From NCBI GenBank assembly GCA_038030265.1, contig CM075943.1, positions 38,378,001-38,442,000 on the forward strand: a stretch of DNA of 64,000 nt, written 5' to 3'. The notes below the pieces were generated by a model. That model did not search any database, was not told where the DNA came from, and was given only the letters and a program-made list of their open reading frames with translations. Below, piece by piece: positions 1 through 11,150 of the stretch. Origin of the DNA: Corythucha ciliata. Lineage: Eukaryota; Arthropoda; Insecta; Hemiptera; Tingidae. The position numbers and the translations under genes are program-made. Numbering within the stretch: the stretch's first letter is position 1; the number at the start of each line of letters is the position of its first letter.

Positions 1-640
1 GTGTTGCAGTACCTGTGTTTCAAAGGTACTCTATCCATACTGGTCTTTAAGCGTGTATGGTAAACGCTTAAACTCAAATTTTGAATGTTACGCTGTTTGA
101 ATGATTTGAATCGCCAGCATAGTGATAAAATTACCACTTGTATGTAAAGAAAAAACGCTGCTAATTATCGAACAATACCTTATTATATCGACTATTTATG
201 GGTTTATTATTCATGAATGTTGTCAAATCCGGCTTGAAATTACCTGAAAATCGACACCCCTCACCCCTATGATCCCAAATCCTTTGAAAATCCCCATTTT
301 GGACCAGGTTTTGGCCCATAAAACCCCAGGGAGTTATTTGATCAAACTGATCAGATGTTAGACCAACTAGACCCCAAATGGAGTCTATGTGCGAAAGAAC
401 GAGATTTTTTCGAGCAATCCGGCGGACATTTATTTTATTACAGATTTGGATTCTACGCACTTTGAAACGTAAAACTACAAATTTTGAGGGGGGTCAAACA
501 ATTTTGTTTGCGATGCGATTACAAAGACATATTATTGAAAAATAATAAGTCAATACTATTTCAGTACATACCTACTCACTAAAATCGCCATTTATGTGCT
601 AAAATAGCCAGTTTCAATATATCATTTTAGTTTTGCGGTC
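1..640. other. Non-coding stretch, nothing recognised
   Basis: No gene or RNA is recognised here. The longest open frame, on the minus strand around 161-460, shows no domain or splice context and looks like chance. Between about 575 and 640 there are fragments of the AAAATCGCCAGTTT-type minisatellite that becomes dense to the right. Confidence 0.5.
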
Positions 641-644
641 GGGT

Positions 645-975
645 AAAATCACTTAGTTCATTCTGAAGCGAGCCTCGATTTTGTAATGGATACAATGCTC
701 GCTCCGCAGCCCAGCGGGCCTGGGTTCGAATACAGCCATTGCCCATTACACTATAAGGCTGCGGCGAGCTGTGAACTGTGACACGGCACATTCGGCTTCT
801 TGTGGGCGTTCTCAGCGGTGTACGTTCAACAAACCGCGCAGCGACCGAAACGCCCGCGTAGTATACGGGTGTGAAGTGCACAGTTGTAACAGGATAGATG
901 GGTGTCACGTAGGAGCCCACTTGTGGCATTGGCGTCGCCGGACTTGGCTTGGCCGGGAAGGCACCCCCAAAAAAA
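645..975 (+). mobile_element. tRNA-derived SINE with LINE-like 3' tail
   Basis: The head resembles a degenerate tRNA, most like tRNA-Arg. A GTAATGGATA segment near 683-692 fits an A box, and GGGTTCGAATAC near 722-733 fits a B box, so an internal RNA polymerase III promoter is likely. A central body of about 150 bp (750-890) follows. The tail at 898-968 nearly matches the 3' untranslated end of the RNase H-bearing LINE at 16797-16868, and then runs into CCCCC and a short A run. Part of the body recurs in diverged form at about 10795-10910. Head, body and a tail borrowed from a LINE is classic SINE structure. The exact 5' end and a target site duplication were not found. Confidence 0.7.
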
Positions 976-984
976 GTTCATTCT

Positions 985-2010
985 TAGGGTGAAATCGCCA
1001 GTTTTATCGTGAAATCTTCTGTTTTCTAGTAGCAGTTTTAGGCACGGGCCTTTAACACTAAGCTGAGCTCAAACTCCAATCAGAATTTGGTATTTTGAAT
1101 GTAAAATCGTTTAAACGCTTAACAACGCTAAAACGAACATTGTCGACCTAACCCTTACACCCTTAGGCCCATTTTCACCAACAAAATTGATCTCGTTTAG
1201 ATTTGATCGCGATTAGTTGCCAATGACGACCCACATGAATTCTGATACAAGTGTTTACATTGTAATCGTGGTTTAAGAAGTTAGTGAAATCGGACCTTAG
1301 AGGGTGAAAACTTCAATTTTGGATTTAAAAACATCAGTTTGGTGGTAAAACTTCCAGTCTAGGGGTAAACTTTTCATTTTGAGGGAAATCTGTCAAATTT
1401 AAGCCACGGGTAAAATCACCAATATTAGGGAGTTATTGCATAGCCGTCTGACGCTTAACGTTAACGGTTATCAAGATCGACAGTCGCGAATGAAGGATTA
1501 GCGTTGTTTTATTTCCTCGTCTAGCCCATAGTTGTCGATAATTTTAGTATTCCTGAATAAATTAAAACGTGATGGGTGATATAACCAATGCAATTATTAA
1601 CGTAAAATCATCCGCTTTGGGGAAAACGTCAATTATAGTGTGAAATTTTCAGTTTTGGAGTGAACTATCCAGTTTTGGAATGATTCCGCCAGTTCTGGAA
1701 TAAAATCGTAGGTTTCATGGCATAATCGTCAGTTCCGGCGAAAAATCATCCGTTTGGGCTCAAATCACCAGTTTTACGGTAAAATCGACAGTTTAAGTGT
1801 TTAACGTGATTTTTGTAGGTAAAGTCACCAGTTGTGTAATGAAAACTTCAGTTTGGGGTAACAATTCAGCTTTTTGCGTAAAATCGTCTGTTATGGAATG
1901 AATTTTTCAGTTTCACAGTAAAATCTTCAGTTTTGGGTTAAAAAACAAAACGTGTCTCACGCAAGACGTTGAAAAGTTCGACTCCCCGAGGGCTAAGCCT
2001 TGGCTAAGCA
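985..2010 (+). repeat. Degenerate 20-bp minisatellite, block 1
   Basis: Sequence repeats with a period near 20 bp. By eye the consensus is TAAAATCGTCAGTTTTGGAG. At 1600-1940 about 16 successive units can be read, each beginning TAAAATC or TGAAATT and carrying CAGTTTTGG. Units diverge strongly, with occasional indels. A MITE at 1166-1296 interrupts the block. It appears non-coding. Confidence 0.8.
1166..1296. mobile_element. Harbinger-type MITE (131 bp), copy 1
   Basis: The ends are inverted (GGCCCATTTTCACCAAC at the left; the complement of a diverged copy at the right) and are flanked on both sides by TTA (1163-1165 and 1297-1299). A 3-bp TWA duplication is the hallmark of PIF/Harbinger elements. 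The interior is homologous to the copy at 62525-62672. It has no coding capacity. Confidence 0.75.
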
Positions 2011-4584
2011 TCAGTATTTCTGGGGAAAACATTGTCAGTTTTTGGACAGAAAATCCTCAATAGAAGGCTACGAGGATGGTTTCCCGGCAGAAATGTAACT
2101 TTTGGATGGATTCTAACCTTTTTTTTCTGTTTCTGGGGAACAATTTGACGGTCAAAAGTGCCTATATCTGAGTTGATGAACTATACTACTTCTCTTGCAG
2201 AGGTCTGTGGTGCATCTGACTTCTTCTGCCCACCCTTAGACCAAGGGCTGGCTAATTCCTTGCATCGGACATGCATGAACAAGACCTGTGTCGATAACTC
2301 CAGACATGGTTTTGGTACTCTCTTTTCACTCAAATATCAAAATCGCAGCAATGGGTAAAGGACAATGGTTTGTGCCTCTCTAGACGGAACGTTATTTTCA
2401 ATTATCCGATTATTCCTCGAATCAGCTTACGTAACTTGCTGTCGTCAATTTTCAGCTCACTGAACTCACGAAGCGGTTTCTTTATTGTAGTCAGTTGGAT
2501 GTTGGGTTTTCGTTCAGCATAACTAGAGTTGTGAGTTCTCGTTTTGAAATTACGGCCATCAAGATTTCCAGGAACTTAATAATTGGGTTACGTAACGCTG
2601 GATAGAAACGCTTAATATTGATTAGTCGAATTGTAACAAACATTCCAAAATTCCTATAGCTCTTAGTACTCAGAGAGAGCCACATTTGTATGTAAAGGTT
2701 GCTCCTATTGGCTTACCTGAACGATTGAATCAAACAAATCGAGTAAAAACAGGTAATTCATTCTGAGACGTCGTTGTTGTTGTTTTTGTCTAGGGTTGAC
2801 ATTAAGGCCTTCAGATAAAGGGCTTCTTGTTTTTCTAGCCTTAAAAGGTTGAATCGTCGTCGAAAGGGTGGACCAGAAAAAAAAGAGAAGTATCGAAAAG
2901 AAAAGTATCAAAAGAATCGCCGCACCTGAGGCGAAGCTAAAAGCGGATATTAGGACCCTCCAAAGATATCCCCGGCTGGAAGAGAGCGAGGAAGGTGGGA
3001 TGCAGTCTTATCGAAAACACGTGTTCCATATTTCAAATAAAAGAAACTCCTTATATTACAAAACTTTGTCAAAGGATCTTCAAGTTTCCTGACTCCGCTC
3101 CTCTTCCTTACTTATTTTTTTTTTTTTTATCAATCTGATCCTCCCTTCCTCAAACCACACAGTAGTGCCCTTTACCGTTCATTTTAGTCACGCTGTAAGA
3201 TTTATGTCTCCCCTTGAAATTACCGCGATTAATAATATTTTTGAAACGTCTTTTTTTAAATGGGCGGCTTTAAAAATAAACATCTCTTCGGTCCTCGAAC
3301 ACCTGTCCACCTCCTCAAATTCTTTTCCGTTGACTAATACGTTCCGCGTTCCCTTTACAAGACTATATCGTTGTCTTCATCAATTATCACTATTTTCGTG
3401 CGTTGCTGAGGAGAAAAAACCTCCCATACTTAAAAAACATTTATTTCAGTTGGTGAACGTAGAAAATTAAATTCATCTTTTATCTTCCACTTGATTGGGT
3501 TCTTGCACTTCAACATTATTGTTGGCTCTTCTCCGTCGTGCGAGCGAGGGGGGTTTGGTTTGGTGAAGGGAGGGGGATTAGTGCTACGGCGAAATCAATA
3601 TTTGCTCAGCGAGATTGGGTCATTTAAATTCAATCAGGATCCTAAGGCTCTTTTTCATGCTCCTTTTGTTTTTATTATTAAATTAATTGGAAAAATGTAA
3701 TAAAAGGAACAATAAAAAAAAACCTTGAAGTAGGCATAGTTCGTTTTTTAAGACGAACGCAACATTTCTTATTGTTCTTAGTTTCGAAAACAACGCAAGG
3801 CGAGGCATTCAACACGCGATACGGTCATTTCATCAAATTAATTATAGAACAATGCACGACTACATTAAATGAAGGTGGGTGGGAAAACGTGGAATTGTAG
3901 CGATTAAAGAAGCGGAAGGATCGAGGGAGTCTAGACTTCCATGCCCCCAGAAAGGCCGGCCCTTTATTTTAGAAAATAAAGAGCGCGTGTTTTAATGGTG
4001 AATATGGTGCGGGTTGGAGGACAATAATGGTGTCGAAAAAAGGTCCCCATCCCGTTTCACTCCATTCGATTGTGACAGAATTTTATTGGCGGTTAAATGC
4101 TTCACCGTAGCTTGCTGTTTGCTCTCTTGTTTTGTTTGTTTTGAAGGGGTGAATTTTAACTAAAATGTAAATGGGAGCCCTGGTTCGACGAGGCAGACCG
4201 CAGAGATACTTTCCTTCCGACAAGTTTTAATTTGGGAAATGTTCGGTGTGGAATTACATAAATTAATAATGAAACAGGGTCAGCGAGTATGGTTGAAGGA
4301 ATTGTCTTGGATGGTTGCGAAGGGGTGACGAAAAAAGTTGTTTCTATGGTACTTTTGGTTTTTTCCTTCACTTTGCTCTTTGGATATGGGGAGGGGCGTT
4401 GATGGTTATGGAGGGGAGATGGCTGTGGACCAAGACTTGAGAATGGGCTTCGAGGGATAAAACGTTAACGGTTGAGGGAACTTTGAAGCAATATATGATG
4501 TGTGGACTGAAGTGGACGATGTCCGATTAGCCGTAGGGATATAAAAGTTATGAGATTCCTCCCTTTTTTTCTTTCTCTCTCTCT

Positions 4585-4634
<50 letters not shown>

Positions 4635-7100
4635 ATTTTCCCCAGGAATCCCTTCCTTTCTCGAACCTATCCAGTTTTCAACAGGCAGTCGGTCACCCCC
4701 TTCACCACCTTCACCACACTAGTGTTCTTTCACGTTCCAAACCACTGTGCAGAACTCACACGCACAAGAGAGTATTTTTTTATCCATGCGGGGTTTGGAT
4801 AGTCCGTAGGCTGCTAGGGGGGGGGGGATATAAAGGGCCAGCCAGATATTTTTTCATGCACTACAGGTTTAAGGGGAGGGGGGTGGAAGGGAATGCAGAT
4901 TCTAGGCCACCACTTCACCTGAGCCGACCAAAACCCCTATTCCAACCCCATATCATCATTCTTCGGGAGAAAAAAAATCCAATGGCATCCGAGCACTGAT
5001 ATCCCCGCCCTTTACTTGTCAGTCTTCTTTTCTACATATTTTTCCTTTTTTTACCCCACAAACCGTCACCGCTCTAACTCTAGGACCTCTTTTATAGCGG
5101 GCTTCGCATATCAAACGTTGCTTCTTTTCACGCCAAGAAGTTGGTATAACATCCACCCATTTGCTTCTTTGAACTCAACTCTTTTGATTATTCATTGTGG
5201 CCCGAAAACAAACAGTTTTTTTGTGGTGGGGATGTATTCATTCTCTTTTTGCAATATTTCTTCGGAAAATCCTATTAGAGACTAAGCTTGTGTACTTTTC
5301 CCTGTTAAATTGCCTGAAAAAAAGGGCGAGGTTTATTTGGGGGGGGGGGGGTGTTAAACTTGTTTCTCAACAAATAACGATGCTTGCTAATTAAGGAAGT
5401 CGTGGCAAAGATGATTAGGAGGGGGAGTACATATCTGGTGTAGCGTCATTTTCATTATCTACTCTTTGGTAACCAAGTTAAGTCGCCTAAAATAGGTCGA
5501 AACGTCAATGCACGGACTATGAGGATTAAGGGGGATGAAAATTAGCGCTATATACTCTTCCACCATCCTCCCTCTGCTGCCTGGGCTAGGCTGATTAGAT
5601 CGCAAGTTTCCATTTCCACAACTGGAAAATAATCTGTTCTACCGCAAGTTAAAATCTGGCGAATCTTTGGTGAGCATTGGGAAAGGAGTATGATGGGGTG
5701 TAAAGGATGAGGAAGAGTGGGAGGAGATTAATTAAAACTCATCCAAGTTACACTTCTCTTCTTCTTCTTCAAAGTACTTTCAAGCGCTTCACAATGTATG
5801 ACTCTCTTACACTGTCTCACACTCTTACCAGTCAGTAAGAAGTAAGTAGTTGTTGCGGGACACGGGAATTTAATGCGAGCTCCGAACAACTTCCTGCTAA
5901 AGTTTCGTTGAAAATCTTGGGAGATTACCTTCTTCCTCTTCCCGAAATCCTTACATTCTCGGTGTCTCGCTCCTCCGTAACCCATCGAAAACTGGATTGA
6001 TAAATTATCGACTTTTTTCTCGAATTAAAAGGTTTGAATTTGGGATGCACGAGCAGGGAGGGGTTAAATCTTTTTCAACTCTTCTCTTAATCGATTTTAC
6101 GAGAAAACCAGTGCCCACACCTATCAACCCCTTTACACGCCCCACTATGGCTATTCGAGCGTCGTTGGACGGTATCTAATCAGCGATGCGGTCTCCTTGT
6201 TTAATTACATTCCCACCCCCTCTCTTCACAACTGTTCCATCCCCTTCTTTAACCTCCCTTTTGGGTACTTGGAAACAAAATGACCTCCCCAGCCCCATCC
6301 ATGGGCTCTTTCTCTCGCCCTATATAGGACTTGAAAGCGGCGACCTTATACGAAACCTCGGCGGCGCAGATACCCGAAGACTGGAGAGAGAGAGAGAGAA
6401 AGTGAGAGTGGGTGAGAAAGAGGATCCCTTTAATTCAATTCTCCTTACTTAGGTTTTACGAAAGGAGTGAGGGGCAGTTTTAGCACTCTTCTCTCTCTTT
6501 CGTTCTATTTGTTGTTGAGAATCCAGCAAACTTCATTATCCAAGACTCGAGGATGAGGAGGAGGAGGAGGAGGTCAAGGAGAATAACCTTTCCAAGTCCA
6601 ACTTCACGAATTTTCTCCAGTGATTAATTACCAGTTGTCCATATTAGACCGTATACGTACTAATTGATCAACTAAGTGATAGTGACATACTGGTGCGGTT
6701 TCCCGCATGCGAATTCTGAATCCGGGAAACCACATTGTTCGTATCCTGGCTTGAACGGGAAACCCCATTTTTTGTGGCACAAAATGCGACTTGCGGGACA
6801 GTAAGTTTCAGTCCTCGTCCAGTCATTTTTTGAATATTACATGATTGTGTTGCTGTCGCAAGGTTTTTAGATGCAGCTCCTCGAAGGTGGAGGTACTCCG
6901 TGCATCGCCTTATAATCTTTTCCATTTCAACTTGTTTTATGCTGACATTCGAGGCTATATTTCGATACATTTTTCACGAATTATTGAATGTCACTGCGAT
7001 TGTTTGACGAGCACAAACTAACTCACGAATGAACTAGAAAGTGATGAGTGGAAAACCTCACGAGCAGTACGCCCGGTCCCACTCATTTCTATGTGTGTTT
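2011..7100. other. Unique non-coding sequence with microsatellites
   Basis: I see no convincing gene. Contents include a T run near 3117-3129, a (CT)n tract at 4577-4632, G runs near 4809 and 5339, a (CTT)n stretch near 5755-5770, (GA)n near 6384-6400 and (GGA)n near 6551-6573. The open frame at 2158-2358 follows a splice-acceptor-like CTTCTCTTGCAG but lacks other support. The sequence has the look of intron or intergenic spacer. Confidence 0.55.
4577..4632 (+). repeat. (CT)n microsatellite
   Basis: An almost pure CT dinucleotide tract of about 55 bp; translated it gives a meaningless run of Ser-Leu codons. Confidence 0.95.
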
Positions 7101-7109
7101 AACCTTAAA

Positions 7110-7450
7110 AATTGGAATCCGGAATTCGCAACCCGGCAACAAGATGCGGGAAATTTTTAGACGCAAACCGGGGGAAAAAACCGCATCTCCAGTATGCCAG
7201 ATCAATCGATACAAACTGCGTTGATTCCGGTTTTGGCTATTTTTGGGGCATGCATCGTCATTTTAGCCATTTTGCCAAAATGCCAATTCCAGAGCGAGAA
7301 TGGTCGATTTTTCCATTTTCCTTGTCTGAAATGGCAATTAATAAGCCATTTACAGGGCGTGAAGAGTCAGTGCAGTCATTTTAAAGGCTCGTGTTGCCAA
7401 TTTAGCCATTTTAACACTTTGGCGGTCGTGGTCCCAATCCAAACACGAGA
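7110..7450 (-). repeat. 30-bp degenerate minisatellite, left of the hAT-like insertion
   Basis: It contains repeated TGGCTATTTT, TTTTAGCCATTTTG and GGGCGTGAA motifs. On the minus strand these read as the CCCTAAAAATGGCCAAA...GATTCACG type seen at 15.6-16.2 kb. Further units appear at 8020-8115 and again right of the hAT-like element at 11030-11150, so this is one array interrupted by an insertion. Confidence 0.6.
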
Positions 7451-8144
7451 GGCCGCGTGCATCTCTCAGTTACAATGCTATTTTTGGCAATATTTTCGAC
7501 AAAACGAGGTCTTATTACTGCATTTAGATGTTACTAACGCATTGTTAAAGGATTTTAGAAGTGTTATACGCTCAACTAATGAAATTTAAAAAATAAAAAA
7601 TAAAATAACTCCACAAAAAATTAAAACTACACCAAAATAAGAGAGTCAACAACATTTACAAAGTTATTCAACGGCTGTGCCGTTGAAGCATTTATTGCAA
7701 ACAATTAGCCCTCGTTGAAGGTCCTTACAAGTGTTAAAGCTTTTACAAGATAATTTGAAGGACCTACAGGACAGGAAGAATGGTCATGCCGAACACCTTT
7801 TTCGTTTGGCTTCCATTCACTCAGTTTTGCAATGTTTTTTGCATTCGATCAGCATTGACTTTCATAGAGATGGTAATCGCAATATTGTGTACCCGTTTTT
7901 TTTTTTTTTTGTCAAAAGAATCTGCCGCTCTGCTACTTGTAACATCAACATTCCACGCGCTTCTATTTGGAAGAAATTTACAAAAGAATATTGCCATGTA
8001 TCTGTCAGATAGATAGCGACCTCCCGAGTGTTAAGGGTGAGTGTGGTCATTTTTTGTCTTGCTAAGGGCGTGAATATAGCCAAGTTTGTCTATTTACAGG
8101 GTGCGATTTGTCAATTAATCTTTTAAGAAAGCGAAAGGTGCCGG
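7451..8144. other. AT-rich spacer
   Basis: No gene is recognised. It contains an AAAATAAAA-rich stretch (7587-7615), a T run at 7900-7911, and minisatellite units towards its right end. Confidence 0.5.
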
Positions 8145-8369
8145 CAGGGCCGGATCTAGGTTCGTGCCGCCCTGGGACTAACTTAATTTTGCCGCCCCAT
8201 ATATGCTGTTTCCCACCCTCCCTCCACGAATATCAAGACTTTTAGAAGTATTAGAGGGGAACTACACATTTTTTCCACCAGGCGGAAAAATGTCAAGTTG
8301 ACTGCTGACCGGCTCCCCAGAATGATGAAATCTCGGTTTTTAGTGACGAACGCGAACGACGTTATAGTT

Positions 8370-9701
8370 CGAGAGCTAGCGACAGTCCCATTCAAAATGA
8401 TGGCATTTGACCTCCTAATTACGAGTCCGGAAGTCTGCCATGCTGTATCTGGGGCCTAAGGATTTTATAGCTAATTAAAGTCCTTAATTTGGGACATTAA
8501 TTTAACCAGAAGAACATAGACCCGAAACTAGTCTCATTCGAAAGGTTTTATGAAGCTGATTACGAATATGATCGTCTGCCGCCGTCTGCCTGGGGCACTT
8601 GCCCTTCGTGACCAGTGTATCTGCACCGGAGGAAAATGATTAACCGGAAGAACATAGTCCTGAAACTGGTCTTATTCGATAGGATTTATGTAGATGATTA
8701 CAAATAAAATCGTCTGCCGGCGTTTGCCTGGAGCATTTGCCCTCGGTGGCCAGTAAACTCCTTCAATCAGGGGCATTAATTAACCAGATGAACTAAGTCC
8801 GAAGAATGGTCTTTTGCGACACGTTTCATGTGGCTGAATACGAAAGTGATCGTCTGCCGGGGGCACTTGCCCTTAGTGACTAGTCAAACTGCACCGGAGG
8901 AAAATGATTAACCGGAAGAACATGGTGCTGAAACCAGTCTCATTCGAAAGGTTTCATGGAGCTGATTACGAATATGATCGTCTGCGCCGTCTGCCTGGGG
9001 CATTTGCACTCTGTGGCTCGCCAAACTCACGTAATTCGGTAAATGTTAAATAACTGAGGAGCACAGTCCCGTAACTGGTCCTATTCGATAGGTTTTAAGG
9101 AGATGATTACAAATGTAATAGTCTGCCGGCGTCTGCCTGGAGCATTAGCCCTCGGCAAGTGCCCCAGGCAGACACCGGCAGACGATCACTTTCGTGTTCA
9201 GTCGCATGAAACGTGTCCCAAAAGACCATTCTCCGGACTTAGTTCATCCGGTTAATTAATGCCCCTGATTTAAGGAGTTTACTGGCCACCGAGGGCAAAT
9301 GCTCCAGGCAGACGCCGGCAGACGATTTTATTTGTAATCATCTCCATAAATCCTATCGAATAAGACCAGTTTCAGGACTATGTTCTTCCGGTTGATCAAA
9401 ATTCACCGAATCACGTGTTTTTGGCGAGCCACAGAGGGCAAATGCCCCAGGCAGACGGCGGCAGACGATCATATTCGTAATCAGCTTCATAAAACCTTTC
9501 GAATGAGACTAGTTTCGGGTCTATGTTCTTCTGGTTAAATTAATGTCCCAAATTAAGGACTTTAATTAGCTATAAAATCCTTAGGCCCCAGATACAGCAT
9601 GGCAGACTTCCGGACTCGTAAATAGGGGGTCAAATGCCATCATTTTGCACAGATTCGGTGACTATGTTCTTCCGGTTGAATGGGACTGTCGCCAGCTCTC
9701 G
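8370..9701. mobile_element. Foldback element with 128-140-bp tandem subunits, copy 1
   Basis: The ends are inverted: CGAGAGCTAGCGACAGTCCC at the left and the inverse of a near-identical sequence at the right. The left arm holds about five tandem units, each with TTAACCGGAAGAACATAGTC, ATTCGATAGG, GATTACAAAT, ATCGTCTGCCG and CTGCCTGGGGCA motifs (unit starts near 8501, 8638, 8779, 8907, 9048). The order then reverses at about 9150, so transcripts could fold into a long hairpin. A related copy lies at 45060-46540. No protein is encoded. Confidence 0.75.
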
Positions 9702-9849
9702 GTCTATTAGAGGTTCCGATCCGGTTAGGGTTTCACGATTGACCGTACAGTCGTGAAAATTGCAGCTGCACTACGAAATCGGGCCTCTTGCCGCCCACTG
9801 CAGCGCCCGAAGTCCGACGTTAGCCGCAAAATTGCAACATTGGGACTTA

Positions 9850-10245
9850 AGGGGGGGGGAGGGTTTCAGGCGAGTTTCCTCGACCCCTTCCCAGTCGCCC
9901 CTCGCCTAGGCTTCGCACATAAATTTTGGCTCCATTTCTGCACCAATATTCGATTTCAAAGTCGAATTTTAATCTTCAGGAAGTTCTACAGTGACGTTAG
10001 ATCTTGCTTTTCCAAATTTCATCCCTGAAATTACCTTAAAACACATTCAAATTCTAAAGTGTTTTGGGATTATTTTAGAAATAAAATTTGAAAAAGCAAG
10101 ATCTAACGTCACTGTAGAACTTCCTGAAGATTAAAATTAGACTTTGAAATCGAATATTGGTGCAGAAATGGAGCCAAAATTTATGTGCGAAGTTTAGGCG
10201 AGGGTGACTGGGAAAGGGTCGAGGAAACCCGCCTTAATCCACGAT
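9850..10245. repeat. Long palindrome with ~180-bp arms
   Basis: The left arm at about 9850-10028 is repeated in inverse at about 10075-10245, with a ~45-bp centre. Shared markers are TCTACAGTGACGTTAGATCT near the centre and the TTTGGCTCCATTTCTGCACC stretch further out. The arms are closely similar, so the inversion is recent or maintained. Confidence 0.8.
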
Positions 10246-10794
10246 TGAAAGCTTCCTAGCTTTCTAACTCACCATCCACCAAGGGCTCGAGTGTGCGATT
10301 TTTAGGTCCATTTTCACCAGCTCCAGATAAAAACGTCTCCATTAGCGATCGTCGCGTCGGCGCCTCCGAAAATGACACGTTGTAACTTGTCGTTGATTTT
10401 GGGCGATTTTTCTTGACTCAGAGTTGCCTATCAAGGTCCATGTACGCACAGTTCTTTTCTGTGAGCAAACGTCTACGCCTGAAATCGAGAAAAAGGCGTA
10501 TTCCCAGTTTCTGTACTTCCTTAGGCGGCTAAAATTGAGAATGCACGCTAATTTGCTGTTTTTGAGCAATACGAGGCTAAAAGTTCTGAAAACGTTAATA
10601 TTCTTGGCTGACATAGCGAAAAAGCGCTCATTCGTGGCTAAAATTGTGGTAATTCGTCAATTCATGGTTTCTGAAACAACTTCCACGCAAAACTTGATGA
10701 AAAATTAGTTCTTCGGGCAAATTCGCGACTAAAATTAAGATAAGCGCTAATTCCCATACCCTCGAAGTTTTGCTTCGAATTCGTAGAAGGATTT

Positions 10795-10915
10795 GGCGAG
10801 CTGTGACACATCGCTTGCGCTCGGCTCGTGTGAGCATTCAACAAATCGCACACCGGGCGAGGAACCAGCTTAGTACGGGCACGAAGTGGACAGCTCGATC
10901 AGTGTGTGTCGTATG
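10795..10915 (+). repeat. Diverged SINE-body fragment
   Basis: GCGAGCTGTGACAC, CATTCAACAAATCGCACA, AGTACGGGC and ACGAAGTGGACAG follow the same order as the body of the SINE at 750-890, with substitutions and small gaps. The tRNA-like head and the LINE-type tail are absent, so only the middle survives. Confidence 0.5.
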
Positions 10916-11150
10916 AAAACATATTATACCTCTTAAAAATATCGTAAATTTTGCCGCCCCTCAAAATTTCCCGCCGAGGGCTATAACCCTGGTAGTCCCC
11001 CGCATTGATCCGGCCCTGTGCCGGTAGTCAGTTTAGCAATTTTCAAGGCGCGAATCGTTCCACCATCTGTGGGACGCAAATAATCAGTTTCAAAATTTTA
11101 GGGCTTGAATAATCAGTATGGCTATTTTTGGGGCATGAATTCTGTGGTTG

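Larger units (their letters stand above)
8145..11018. mobile_element. hAT-like composite element bounded by CAGGGCCGGATC termini
   Basis: The left end starts CAGGGCCGGATC and the right end is its inverse, GATCCGGCCCTG. Such CAGGG... ends are typical of hAT elements. TGCCGG lies immediately outside both ends (8139-8144 and 11019-11024), six matching bases where a full hAT duplication would be eight. AATTTTGCCGCCCC occurs near each end in the same orientation. Inside are two large palindromes (8370-9701 and about 9850-10245), a fragment of the Harbinger-type MITE near 10303 and a SINE-body-like stretch at 10795-10910. No transposase frame is present, so it is non-autonomous and a nest of insertions. 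Confidence 0.6.

Noticed and set aside
985..2010. CRISPR-like array
   Set aside because: The units are contiguous and degenerate with no unique spacers, and the genome is eukaryotic; it is a minisatellite.
2158..2358. Cys-containing frame after a splice-acceptor-like CTTGCAG, possible exon
   Set aside because: No donor, domain or second exon supports it, and the amino-acid pattern is not recognised; it needs transcript data.
4550..4999. 149-codon frame with a Leu/Ser-rich start
   Set aside because: Its start is the translation of a (CT)n microsatellite and it crosses a G run; no gene-like features follow.
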